From positions 30,324,534-30,388,533 of the forward strand of contig CP137679.1 in assembly GCA_037976565.1 (NCBI GenBank): DNA of 64,000 nt, written 5' to 3'. Source of the DNA: Mesocentrotus franciscanus (lineage: Eukaryota > Echinodermata > Echinoidea > Camarodonta > Strongylocentrotidae). Position 1 is the first letter of the stretch, and the number at the start of each line of letters is the position of its first letter. The translations under genes were made by a program, and so were the position numbers. Below are positions 53,079-64,000 of the stretch, piece after piece. The notes under the pieces are model-generated. The model was not told where the DNA came from. It made no database searches and worked only from the letters and a program-made list of their open reading frames with translations.

Positions 53079-54225
53079 GAAGTTACTCAGAACAGACTGT
53101 AGATGCTTTGGACCCCTTCTTTGCCATGGTGAGAAAATCATGGCAAATATATAAGTCTTCAACTGTGTGTTTTGACTTCTGTCTTCCCAAAACAGAAACA
53201 GCAACAAATAATTCTTGATGAATTATCGTTGTTATATTCCCATCAAAGATATATGATGCTTTAATATTTTGACAACAAAATAAAGCATTACAATTTCGGG
53301 TAATTCTGTGGAATTTGTTCTGTATGACATGTCTTTTTTCCCACATATTTCATCAAAAAATAAAGAATCTCATTCATGGATGAAATATACAGGTACATCT
53401 CATATCTAGTACTGGACACGTTATACCGAATCACCCTTTTTACTCTTGAAAATTCATAATGTTCATAAGTTATTTGTTGAAAATTTGGTGGTACAGAAGA
53501 GGTTTAAGGCAAGCAGTAATAGTAATAAGAAGTGCAATGCTAACCAAACAACAATGGCTTTCATATCCTAGCAATTACACATGTAACACATGGTTGGAAA
53601 AAAGCATTAAAAATGTCTTGCTTGAAGACATAAATTGCATGCTGGGTATTGCACCCACCACCTTCACATCTCTGGTGAAGTGTTTTAAACCACTCAACAA
53701 CACTATGAGATAAAGCCTGTATTAAAATACAGTTTCTTTACTACAGTTTAATGTAACCTTTAAAGCAAGTGCTTCAGCCCTTTCTAAGGATGAGTTGAAA
53801 CTGTTTACGGATTTTCCCCTCTGCAGCAGGTGAAACGCATCAACAGGTTATGTATTATAATTTTCAAAGCCTTTGACAACTAAGAAGATATAAAAATATA
53901 GTACACAAAAGTGCCCAGGGCAACAGCATGAAAGCTATAATTTTTTAATTTTCTCTGAAGCAATATTTCGAGAAAACGTGTTTAAAATCACCAATTGTTA
54001 TCATGAAAACATCATAAGTTGGGGCTACGCAATTGCGTATGGTCTTTTGAGGATCAGAAGGACATTAATCTTCTGTAAAAGTATATTAATTTCTGCTCTT
54101 TACCCTCTTAAAAGACATTTTCTTTCAGAATCGATGCTATCCATACATAACAAAATATTTGGTGAAAAAAGTGATGGATCCTGTTAAGATTTAGTTTGGA
54201 TTGTTGCCTGTACTGAAGATTGTCT

Positions 54226-54523
54226 TTAAAGCCCCTCTGCACTAGTTTGGCCAGGAGGGATTAGAGGGATTAGCATGGTCACTGACAGGTGGTTATCTCA
54301 TTAACTCGGCTCTCAATTAATATAAGAAAAAGAGGATCATGGGGGATCAACAGGCACCACTTAGGCATTGTTTTCTATAAAGAGGGAGCAAGTAGCTACA
54401 AGTAGTACAGTATAGGCTTTTAGACAAAGTCACCTTCTTGGCACTCATGTGGCACTATATCCTTAACCCATTGCCTACTGGAACCGGGTGGCTCCTGTAT
54501 CAAACCAGTTCTCAAAGGGTTAA
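54226..54523. repeat. dispersed 168-bp repeat and a TTAACCC MITE
   Basis: 54226-54393 matches 35404-35571. 54463-54523 is a 61-bp deleted copy of the TTAACCC family (CCATTGCCTACTGGAACCGG .. CTCAAAGGGTTAA). Confidence 0.75.
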
Positions 54524-55954
54524 GAGTCGTCACATATGATCCAACAACCCATGGGTTTTTTAATACATGTAAAATGAATGGCATATAAGGCTGAAAAACT
54601 GTCCACCTCAGATCCTATGCATATTCATTTTATTCACATAAGATACACAAATGGCCTCAAAACCCATCTTTTTAAGCAAATGTGTAGTCCTTAACTAGTG
54701 GAGGAGCGGGCGCCTTTGAATGTTTGAAACAGATAAATGGCACCATACAAGTGCTGTGGATCATCAACATCAAATGTGAAGCCATTGCGTGTACTTTGCC
54801 TCGGCAGTGTATCGCGGCAGTGTATCGCGGTGGTTTCCAGCGGCATTTATGAGCAAGGCCTTATGATGTATATGCACAGAGAAGAAGTCTTTGGGGAATA
54901 TGTACAGGTTAAGTGCACTGTAATGTAGTCACATTGATGTATTACATGTACAACTCAGACCTAAAATAGGTGGCTCGTGCATGAAACTTTAATGGGATAA
55001 GGTTCCGCCCGTCACGACATTTAATACTTCACACCGTAGTGCAGCAATATTATTAAAACGGTGGATAAGATTTGATTTTTTTTGGGGAGGAAAATATACA
55101 AAAGACCCCAGCCAGATCTCTAGGGCTTTTTTATAGCGTGAACTTAAATTGCAATCAGATTTGAATTATTTTATTCTTTCATGGTGCTTACTATTTAGGA
55201 GTTATCACAAACTTTGATTGTATGCCATTATGATGTGCTAATATTCATCATTATGTTTCTTATCGTGCATGCTAAATGCTGTTGCATATAATATGTTCAT
55301 CTCTTGTGTATGCATGTCTACTTGAGGGAGCATCATATGCAATGCAATTGTCAAAGCCAGAAGGCTGTGCTGTACCAAAATCAGTGATATTAACTTTAAC
55401 AAATAGATAGCAACTACAATCATCATGGCAAGAATTTTGTCCTGAATTAAAAAAAAAATTGTGTTATGAAACTTTCATGATTAGTAAAGGACAGCATTTT
55501 TGTGGCTAGAATCCCATGAATTTCAAAATTTGTGTGTGGAGATAAACATGATTTAAATATTTTGGTGTCATGGATTTTTGTGAGAATCTCAACCTCTCAT
55601 GAAATTCATGAAAGCTTCATGCATTTAAAAGTTTTATGCCTGCAAAAGTTTCTGGTATTATAGTAATGTGACACAGATTTAAAGCCCTTCTGTATCTAAA
55701 AATGACAAAATTATTTATGGAGGCTTTGGTTGTTTGAATCTTGTTCAAATGTAATCCTTAAAATGGTCAATGATGAGGGACCTATGAAGTCCCCGTAGAC
55801 AGGGACATCCTTAGAGACAAGTAACTCATATAACATGGGAGATTATCTTTTGAACCGAGGTGTTTCAATCTATATGCATGAGCAGAGCGAAAGCAAAGAA
55901 TATTCCCTGCATGTAGATTACCTTTTTTGTTGCAGAACAGAACATAGCAGAATG

Positions 55955-56044
55955 ACAGAAAGAGTGAAAGATAGACAGAGAGAAAGATAGACAGAGAGAA
56001 AGAGGGAGGAAAAGAGGGATAGAGTGAACAGATAATGAGAGAAT

Positions 56045-56084
<40 letters not shown>

Positions 56085-56095
56085 AGGGGGGAGGG
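55955..56095. repeat. GA-rich microsatellite
   Basis: GAAAGATAGACAGAGA units then (GA)n to 56083. Minus-strand Ser/Leu ORFs here are artefacts. Confidence 0.9.
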
Positions 56096-56560
56096 GTATG
56101 AGGTCGAGAGAAGTGTGATGGGAGAAGAGAATAATACATCCAATCCATGTATACACATTAACAAGATGCATAATTCAAGGTTTCTATTCAGTATTCTAGC
56201 TATCTCACCTTAAATGCTAACTGAGATCTACTCCCTGTACTTTATATTCTTTTTTCTCACTCCATGACCACACTTTTCACCTCCCTCTTTAATACCCATT
56301 ACATGTTTTCTCATTTCCATTCCAGCTGTCAGGCTAGGCATCAGAGTTTCTTATCCACATACCGGTATATACTCTTGTTCAACCCCATGTTTCTTCATCC
56401 ACAACCATGTCTGCTGAGTGCCGGAAGGGTGTTAACTGTGTGGAAAAGTGTATTACCGTATACAACTCCTACTAAGATTCTTGCAACCTCATTGGTCAAT
56501 TCTTAATCACATGACATGCGCTAAAAGTACTGTTGAACGGTATCATTCTTCAGCCATGCA

Positions 56561-56665
56561 ATTCCAGTTGATCCTTTCGCACCATTGCACGCTGACATCA
56601 CTTACGATGTACAAAGTATATTGTGAGGTAAGTGAAGTCACCGAAAGGATCAACAGAAATTGCAC
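56561..56665. repeat. inverted repeat, CAATTCCAGTTGATCCTTTC arms
   Basis: CAATTCCAGTTGATCCTTTC at about 56561 and GAAAGGATCAACAGAAATTG at about 56643 pair, with ATCACTTACGATG and GTAAGTGAAG inside. Probable MITE. Confidence 0.6.
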
Positions 56666-56897
56666 TCCGCGTAACAATAAACATACGCGTGGTGCATGGT
56701 ACGCGCATGGTATGCACAGCTGCCCGAGCTGTAATAGTGCGCGCTCACTACCCGGCTGGCTAGGCTAGCTAGCTAAGCTCACTATTAATAATTTCATCGA
56801 TAAAAAAAAACCCAACTTAACTGAGAATTGGCCTAGGAAAACTGTTCTTTAAAAAAAAAATGTTTTAAGCCCGTTAACATCCGAGGTGTTGTATAAA

Positions 56898-57066
56898 ACA
56901 AATAGTGAATGGTCTTTATTCGTGCAATGGAACAAGATTTTGCATTTGGTGAAAGATGAGACGCTCCATTCAACTCGGCTGCGCCTCGTTGAATAGAGCG
57001 TCTCTTATCTTTCACCTCGTGCAAAATCTTGTACCATTGCACGAATAAAGACCATTCACTATTTGT
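56898..57066. repeat. near-perfect 169-bp palindrome
   Basis: ACAAATAGTGAATGGTCTTT opens and AAAGACCATTCACTATTTGT closes; GTGCAATGG.ACAAGATTTTG and AAGAT(G)AGA(C)GC arms continue inward to a loop around CGGCTGCGCC. Arms of about 75 bp with few mismatches. Confidence 0.92.
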
Positions 57067-57332
57067 ACATTATTTATTTTATATGAAGGTACCAGTGTAA
57101 CCCAACACGATTGCAAAGACTTTTGAAAAGTCAACCTAAAGGAAATTCAATAGTCATGTGCATCACGTCACGTAATGAAATAAGCAAACATGTCAAAGAC
57201 TTATGACATGATCAAATCAGGATTTCCATGGGATATTTGAGGTAGGGTACTGAAATTGCCTTTGAGTTGATATTTCCAAAGCCTCTGCAATCAACTTTCC
57301 GTAAATCCTTGGGTTTTAATGGCTTAAAGTTG

Positions 57333-57664
57333 TTAAAGCCCCTCTAAAGTGTTGAGCCCCAAAATCGCCAAAAATTTGATGGCAAAATGTCACTTAAATT
57401 TTATCATAATGTGAAAGAGGATGTCATTTAAGACACACTTCTGCTAGGATCCCCCAAAAAAAAAAATGTGTTTGGGAGACAAATATTGATAAAAGAATAG
57501 ATAATTTGGGATTCTTTCATCAATATTCGACTTCAAAAACATTTGTTTTGAAAATCCTGGCAGAAATGAGTCTTAAATGACATCCTCTTTCACATTATGA
57601 TAAAATTTCAGTGAAATTTTGCTATCAAATTTTGGGGGCTGCTAACACTTTCGAGGGGCTTTAA
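57333..57664. mobile_element. TTAA-flanked MITE, 332 bp, long inverted arms
   Basis: TTAA-AGCCCCTC..GAGGGGCT-TTAA. Arms contain TGTCATTTAAGAC and TTTTATCATAATGTGAAAGA in both orientations. Confidence 0.88.
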
Positions 57665-58813
57665 ACTGTTAAAATTGCTTGTTTACTTTGCCTCTTTCTG
57701 GAGGACAAATAAGTTTATCTCGCCTTTTATAGGGGATGCACAATTAAAAGGCTGAAAACATATTGATCATAGAGTATCTCTTATATCATTCTATCCAAGA
57801 TCACGATTCATCTCATTTTGATAGAACACTCTTTGTCCCCTCTTCTATTTGCAGCCTGCATCAAATATAAAATGGCATGTTTTTCAAGAAATATAATAGC
57901 ATGTCATCCCTACCCCTCATAAGATGACTCTACTTTTTCACACACACAAAAGAAGCTAATGGCATCCTCTTTCTCTCTATCATTGGATGACTATAATTGC
58001 TATTCTGTAGAGTGATGCATGCCAGATGTACATTGATAGATAGAGCCCTCATTAATCATTGCAGTCAAATATATTCATAGAAATTGTACAAAGATAATTC
58101 CCATGTGTTTCTGGTACATTCTGGGGGACACGGATTAGTATTCATGAAAGAGAGCTCAAGCCATGTCAACAAAAAGAAAACAATAATAGGTTTCATACAT
58201 GCTAAACAAACAAGAAATTGTAAGAAATGAAATGATTAACCTCTTTTCAGAAGGTGGGGAGGGGGGACTACACATTAGACTGAATGATAATTCTGTCACC
58301 ATATGATCAAATTTTGATCATGTGAACAGGCTGCATTATCTGCAACTCTTTGCCAGATAACCTTTCTGAGGAACACTTTTAATAAAGAATTGCACTTATT
58401 TTGAAATTTCCTGCATTTCGATATTGCAAAAACGTGATCGAAAATGTAATTTTAGTTCATATATTAAGTGTGGAAATTGATCATTATGAGTTGCATTCCA
58501 AATTTAATGGGCTAATCCCATGTTTTTCTGTTGCTCATTGTTTGTGCCAACTGGAATGTGCAGCAAATTAAAATATAATTGCAAACATGTAACGTTTTAT
58601 ACCAGTTAAAAAAGTATTCTAGCAAAGTGGAGACAGGAATGAAAAGGAGCGTATTACCTTCTCCCATACAATCTAAATTACTTTTGCCCTCACCATGAAT
58701 ACTTTGTCACCCTTTCGGATATCAGTAACAGAAACCTACAGTCAATCATTGCGTCCCCTCTTCTGTTTACAATGTTGCTAATCAGTGCCCACTAGATTGA
58801 TGAAATGAATCAC

Positions 58814-58894
58814 TTAACCCTTTGCCTATAGGGACAGGGTGGTTTTAGTATCAAGCCAACAGGAAATGGGAGAATGCAGTAGTTGACGGGTTAA
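58814..58894. mobile_element. TTAACCC small palindromic MITE
   Basis: TTAACCCTTTGCCTATAGGG, GTATCAAGCCAACAGGAAAT, AATGCAGTAGTTGACGGGTT then AA. Confidence 0.85.
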
Positions 58895-59115
58895 ACAAAT
58901 AAAGAGAAAGGATTGCAGGGCATTGATGAAGACAGATGGAAGGGGCTCATGCAGGCCAGATACAGCCGCAAAAGCAACAGCAATCTGTCACGATTTGCCT
59001 GGAAGATTTTTAAACAAAGGCAATATCACAGAGTGGATCGACAGTTCTGGATCACAGAACGAATAGGGATTGCTTTGAAACAGTTTCAACCAAAGTTATG
59101 GGGAAATCAAGAGAC

Positions 59116-59507
59116 TTAAAGATAAAGTTGAGTTCTGGTCATGCGATTGCATTGTGTAAGAAACGGTGTGGAATTGATCAGAAAATGTTGATCATCTTGC
59201 ATATAAGTATTGGTGTGTACTGCAAGGTTCTGGAATCATCAAAATGATAAGAAATTTGGCCCAGTCTTGGTAAAGTTACAAGCACTGTACACAGAAATAT
59301 GTATATGGGACTACATGAACATGTGGCATAAAAATCCGTCCTGATTTTTATGCTTTTACATGCCATATTTAGAATATTAAGGCATTTGGAGAGCCATGCT
59401 TTTCAGGGAACATTTTTTATCTGATGTTCTTCCACACTTGTATACTAACGATGATAACGCTCACAAATTATTGTTCACCTCTTCCCAGAACTCAACCTTC
59501 TCTTTAA
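59116..59507. mobile_element. TTAA-flanked MITE (pair member 1)
   Basis: TTAA-AGATAAAGTTGAGTTCTGG at the left, CCAGAACTCAACCTTCTCT-TTAA at the right. Left 190 bp matches 59590-59785; the right half differs and contains its own hairpin (CATAAAAATC..GATTTTTATG). Confidence 0.88.
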
Positions 59508-59589
59508 CCTTCCCACTCTGTTTTTAAATAAAATAAATGACAAAAACAATGGAACTATATACACAATTATCATTTCAAAGAAATATTTC

Positions 59590-59993
59590 TTAAAGATAAA
59601 AAGACCAGTTCTGGTCATACGATTGCATTGTGAAAGAAACATTGTGGAATCGAACAGAAAAGGTTGATCATCTAGCATATAGTATTGGTGTGTACTGCAA
59701 GGTTCTGGAATCATCAAAATGATAAGAAATTTGGCCCAGTCTTGGTAAAGTTACAAGCACTGTACACAGAAAGATGTATATGGGACTACCCGACACGTGC
59801 GTGCACGTCGCGATATCTATTTGGTCCCAATAGATATAATAATTTACCAAATATATCAATTAGTAGGCGGTTTCCCGGCAAAATTTGTATCATCACGTAT
59901 AGTCAAAACATATTCTTTCACATGATTGGTAATGAGAGCTTCCATTTCATTTTTTGAGAGGGGGGCATTTCCAAAACTGGTCTTTACCTTTAA
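59590..59993. mobile_element. TTAA-flanked MITE (pair member 2)
   Basis: TTAA-AGATAAAAAGACCAGTT at the left, AACTGGTCTTTACCT-TTAA at the right. Shares GTATTGGTGTGTACTGCAAG and the following 110 bp with pair member 1, then diverges at GGGACTAC. Confidence 0.88.
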
Positions 59994-60094
59994 TGTGTGG
60001 CAATTTAAAGCTTATCTCTTTCTTTATTGCACCTTGACTCAGTTTTACTTTGTCGATTTTTTAAGTATCTTTTTAGAGAAATAGAGTACTTCTT

Positions 60095-60173
60095 GTAAAC
60101 CCTTGTCTATGTGAACCGGCGGGGGGTGTAGGAAATCTATGGGGAATTAGAGTATTCAGTAGTCAGTGGTTAA
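60095..60173. mobile_element. TTAACCC small palindromic MITE (decayed)
   Basis: GTAAACCCTTGTCTATGTGA .. GAGTATTCAGTAGTCAGTGG then TTAA. Confidence 0.7.
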
Positions 60174-61365
60174 ATTTCTGGACTTTGTTGAACAAAAAAA
60201 GAAAAGAAAAAAGAACCAGTCTTTGAAAAACTACCATCAAATGTATAGAACATGGGCGAGAGGAAAGCAAGGGTTGATCAAACAAATACATTTATGATGC
60301 CCTAACATCTTTTTCTTGCAAATCAGAACATCCAGGCTTATAACTATTTTTCCAGCTCAACTTAGGTGACACTTAGCCTTCCATTTGAGAGTGTTTTCTC
60401 CACAATTCTGATTATGAATTAATGGAAGGATTGCCCTGGGGACCTACAAAATTCTCTTTATTTGTATGAACTGTGATCAAATCCTTGTAATCAAATCTGT
60501 AGGCGTGGGGTTGGAAAAAATGAGGGGGATGAATATCCACACAAAGAATCTATGTCTTAATCTGGCTGATTGATTTGGGGGAAATGGTTTGGTAACTTCT
60601 TCCTAAAGCACGTATCTACTAACTCATGATAATAATAAAAGTTATATTAAGTCTTGGTAACCCAGGGTAGCCTTATCAGTATTAATACTGTTCTCCCCGA
60701 GAGCCCTGCAATCATATTATTACACATGACTTTAGCGGTTACTTATCAAAATAACCACTTTCTCCCATTTTTACTCCAAAATACCTAATGGCGTGGGAGT
60801 AATCAGATCATTAAATTCTTCAAATCCAATTTTTGGTCACATTAGGGCTTACCAGCCTATAATTATCTTCCAAATTTGAAGGTACAATATCTTTCCAGTA
60901 TAGACCGTAGTCTTTGATGCTTTAATCATAAAGCATAGGAGGTGTTACGCAGAAACTTTCAAACCCATTACATGTTTATCACTTGAGGGTAATCCACACA
61001 TATGGAGGGTTAAGAATGAATATATCCTCAAGGAGCTACCATCTAATCCTAATCAATTAATAGAAAAAAGGTGAAGTAGTCTGATGAGAAGAGTGAAGGG
61101 CCAATTAAGAGGCCTTTCCAGTCTTGTCATATGGGGCAGTATTAACATCAGCTTTGCCATTAACTCTTATTTGCTATATATTGAAATACAAGATGGCCAG
61201 ATTTAGAGTAGATGATACACTACATAGTGAGAGTGACAAAAGTCAACTGAGGGGGCCTAATGTTTGTTCCATTAGTCAACCAAAGAGTCTTGCTGGAGTG
61301 AATTATTATCTAATACAGGTTTTACACTTTTTGATACAAGAAACCTGAATATTAAGAACATTCTC
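60174..61365. other. non-coding interval
   Basis: AT-rich sequence. A SINE-body fragment (AACCCAGGGTAGCCTTATCA ... CCCTGCAATCATATTATTA) lies near 60658-60722. No gene is recognised; the ORF at 61124-61348 has no family resemblance. Confidence 0.5.
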
Positions 61366-62990
61366 TTTCAACTCAAGAGAAGACTTGAGCAAGGATGAGA
61401 ATCATGAGACTGAAATATCCTAAAATAAAAATTCGCTTGAGATTTTCCACAAATTCAGCTTTGAAGCCTTGAAGTTAAGGTCATGAATGTTGTTGATAAG
61501 ATAAGCTCATGAATGTTGTTGATAAGATAAGCTCATGGATGTTGTTGATAAGAGATTTGGGAGCTTTATTTCAGTAGGGGCATTTACACTGTCATCCAAA
61601 CACGCCAAAAAATGCCAAACCGGAGCCTGACCGCGATGTTTCAGTGATGTTACCAAGTCAACTACGCTTTACCGGCAAAAATGCCAAGCCTGAAACATTC
61701 CAAAACGAAGTGTGATCTTTTGGCATATTTTGGCGTGTTTCGCAAGTATAAACGCTCGCACTTGTAAATCGCGATTTTAGGTCACGTGACTTTAGGAGCG
61801 TGGCTAGCTTTCGCCCTGAAGCCTTATTTGCATAAAGTAAACAACTTGTTTACGCTGAACCGCTACAAAAGAGTCTCAGCTAAACTGTAAAATCTCGCTT
61901 TAGAAACCACCAAATGAAATGATTGAAATGTCAAATGGAAGAAGAAGAGTTGTTCTAACTCATAAATATTGCAAATAGTTGTCAAACCCTGTTTTAATAT
62001 GCGAAAACAGAGCAAAACAAAGCGCAATCTTTTTGTATTATTTTATCTGAAAATATTTCAGTATTTTCATATTTCCGTCATTACACCAGATCGATACTTT
62101 CGTACGTGATAAATCAAAGTATATCAAAGCTCTCTTCCAAATATCTTCTCATAATTCTATGTCCCACGGTTGTTTTGGGAATAAATCGAAGGCAATGTCA
62201 TCAACGAACCCATGACGAAACATTCATGGAAGCGTAAATGTACTCCCATCTACGTAAATGTACTCCCATGTACATGCGGTAACATGTAGTCCATGTAGTC
62301 GCACGTACCGTTATACGTGCATGACTGTTCGTGCTGGACTCGCTGTGTATGATTGAGCATTTTGCATTTGGAAGACCGCGCATGCGCATTACCAACCAAA
62401 ACATGCCAAAACATCGCTGAGCAGCTCAGTCGGTGATGTTTCGGCACAAGTGTAAACAGGTGCACGAAACATCGCGATTTTTCAAAATGAGGTATTTGAC
62501 AGTATAAAAGCGCCTAGTGTCAGGAGTAGGATGTCAAGCACTATTAGAGTAGATGTGATTGAAAAAAATAATGCTGCATTAGGAACATTATTTTAGACTG
62601 ATATGTCCTGGATGACACTTATTTCTCTAGCTTTTGTCCAAACTGAACTGTGATTCCTCGAAATTCAGTTCACGGATATATTTGGGTAGGATGCGAGAGC
62701 TTCATTTCAGTGTCATGCAGGAACAGGATATCTATCACTCACTGAGTAGCTGTGATTGAAGGGAAAAAAAGATGCTGCATAAGAACACCCTCACCCTATT
62801 CAAGAACTGAGCAAGGATAATGCTGAATGTCCTGGATGATACTTATCTCCCAAGCTATCCTCTAAAATAAATTAGATGCCTCAAAATTCAGCACACGAAC
62901 ATAGTTGGGGTTAAGATTTGTGAGCTTTATTTCAGAGCCAGGAGTGTGATATCCAGTGCTTAGAGGAAGTAGCTGAGATTGCGTGCATGA
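61366..62990. repeat. tandem repeat of about 220 bp interrupted by a 940-bp MITE
   Basis: Repeated phrases: GAGCTTTATTTCAG (61561, 62698 region, 62919), GGAGT.GGATGTC, TGAGCAAGGAT, GTCCTGGATGA.ACTTAT. The insert runs from TAGGGGCATTTACACTGTCA (about 61573) to GACAGTATAAAAGCGCCTA (about 62516), with inner inverted blocks around CGATGTTTC. A 26-bp unit (ATGAATGTTGTTGATAAGAT-AAGCTC) is tripled at about 61482-61553. Confidence 0.7.
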
Positions 62991-64000
62991 AACGAGGCTT
63001 CCGCTGAGCTGTTTGGCCGGATATCACATTAGAATGCACGAAGAGGCACAACGGTTGTTATGTGATGATCACACTCGATTGCTCCAATACTTTCAGGATT
63101 ATTAACACTTAAGTTGCTGTGGCCTGAAAACCCAGACTACCAGATTGTTGCATAGTACATGTGACAAAAGCTCACTTTGTTAGTACAGGGTTTGTTCTAT
63201 TTGGCAACCAAAGTGGAGAAAGGGTTAATAACTCAAGGAAAGCTTCTAGTAATAATGTCAAATTTATTGGCTGATCGTCTACATGAGGATTGGCTGACAT
63301 AGCATCAACTTCACAAGACAAATGGATTCACTAAATTTTAACTGTGTACCAATTGTAGTCTTGTGTTTGTACATGTACAAACATTCAAATGTGTCCAATT
63401 ATGCATTGTAATATTTTTGGTGACAAAAGTCCACAAAAGCGACAAAGGCAAGCAATGAGTTAATGAAGGGTGTGAGTAAGCAGTGACCCACGTGATAAAT
63501 GACTAATTTTCCTTGAGTGTGAAGTAGACATAGATTCACACTGAAGTGTGCTGAAGTGTGCTTGTAGGTGTAAGAAATCATTATCAGGTGCATGTGTGCC
63601 TGAGCTACATCCAGGTGTATAGTGTACCCCATTCATATCTAAAAGATAAATTTTAATGTTGCATTTTAACTTCCGTCATTGTTATGTGTAAAATGTTGCA
63701 ACCACAAAATACCTCATTGACTTTTACTATATAAAAGATGAAATTAATGGCTCAAAATAATACGCTCTGGGAATAATGAGTACACTGATGAGGTTTATTG
63801 TTCAATGCAAAATGCTGTCACTGAAAACAACTCCATAGATTTTTGACATTCAAAGGATGAAATATATTGTTCTATTTTAAATTCTCTAAATATAGACAAA
63901 CTCAATTGATTTTTAACATGTGAGAGATAAGACTTATTGTTACAAGTAACATGCTAATAGGATAGATACCCCACTGATTATTAACATTCAAGAGATAAGA
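62991..64000. other. non-coding right end of window
   Basis: AT-rich sequence with a short tandem (CTGAAGTGTG, about 63541-63560) and, from about 63700, loose repeats of the form CA.TGATTTTTAACATTCAAGAGAT..GA spaced about 95 bp. No exon or RNA gene is seen. Confidence 0.5.

Noticed and set aside
53459..53713. 84-residue plus-strand ORF
   Set aside because: No recognisable family; its end resembles the SINE head region (ACCACTCAACAACACTATGAG), so repeat-derived.
61124..61348. 74-residue plus-strand ORF considered as a channel N-terminal exon
   Set aside because: Wrong strand, and no similarity to the KCNT N-terminus.
52915..64000. Search for the KCNT N-terminal exon and promoter
   Set aside because: Several AG|GT-like sites exist but nothing encodes a convincing segment ahead of VRVEFFVDD, so none is reported.

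Overview
The window is animal nuclear DNA: one large intron-rich gene whose introns are full of transposons and hairpin repeats. The gene runs on the minus strand through nearly the whole window and encodes a Slo2-type sodium-activated potassium channel (KCNT/Slack family). I placed 20 coding exons between 52914 and 707. Exons 1 to 19 join in frame at GT..AG sites and cover the pre-S1 segment, S1 to S6 with a TVGYGD selectivity filter, all of the first cytoplasmic RCK domain, an acidic/serine-rich linker and the start of RCK2. The N-terminal exon or exons lie right of the window or were not recognised; the rest of RCK2 lies left of position 1. No other host protein-coding gene is visible.

The organism is probably an echinoderm, most likely a sea urchin. 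This is inference from an invertebrate-type KCNT, a DIRS-type tyrosine-recombinase retrotransposon, CR1/L2-like LINEs, many small MITEs with TTAA or 3-bp duplications, and a repeat carrying sea-urchin-style histone mRNA 3' signals. I cannot name the species.

Layout. 1-4974: the 3'-most visible exons (E20 to E15), RCK1 end, linker and RCK2 start. 4975-8428: intron holding a 3.2 kb LINE inserted inside a small palindromic MITE, only about 50 bp from a splice acceptor. 8429-10062: E14 and E13 flanking a roughly 600-bp purine-rich tract that reads as polypyrimidine on the gene strand. 10063-19410: introns with MITEs, a minisatellite and a degenerate satellite, plus E12. 19411-26294: E11 to E5 (pore, S6, S2-S5 and early RCK1), with a decayed duplicate of E8. 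26295-41717: a 15.4 kb intron with SINEs, MITEs, a 7SL-like element and the palindrome with histone-type 3' signals. 41718-45437: E4 to E2. 45438-52834: an intron holding a complete 6.0 kb DIRS element in sense orientation, ending 69 bp from E1's donor. 52915-64000: intron or upstream sequence with repeats only.

Functionally everything centres on the channel gene. Its transcript must splice across many inverted repeats and several insertions lying within tens of bases of splice sites. The most unusual signals are the inverted pair of histone 3'-end signals (33839-34166), the complete DIRS circle-junction architecture, the duplicated E8, the 7SL-like head, and two short hairpin families present in about eight copies each.
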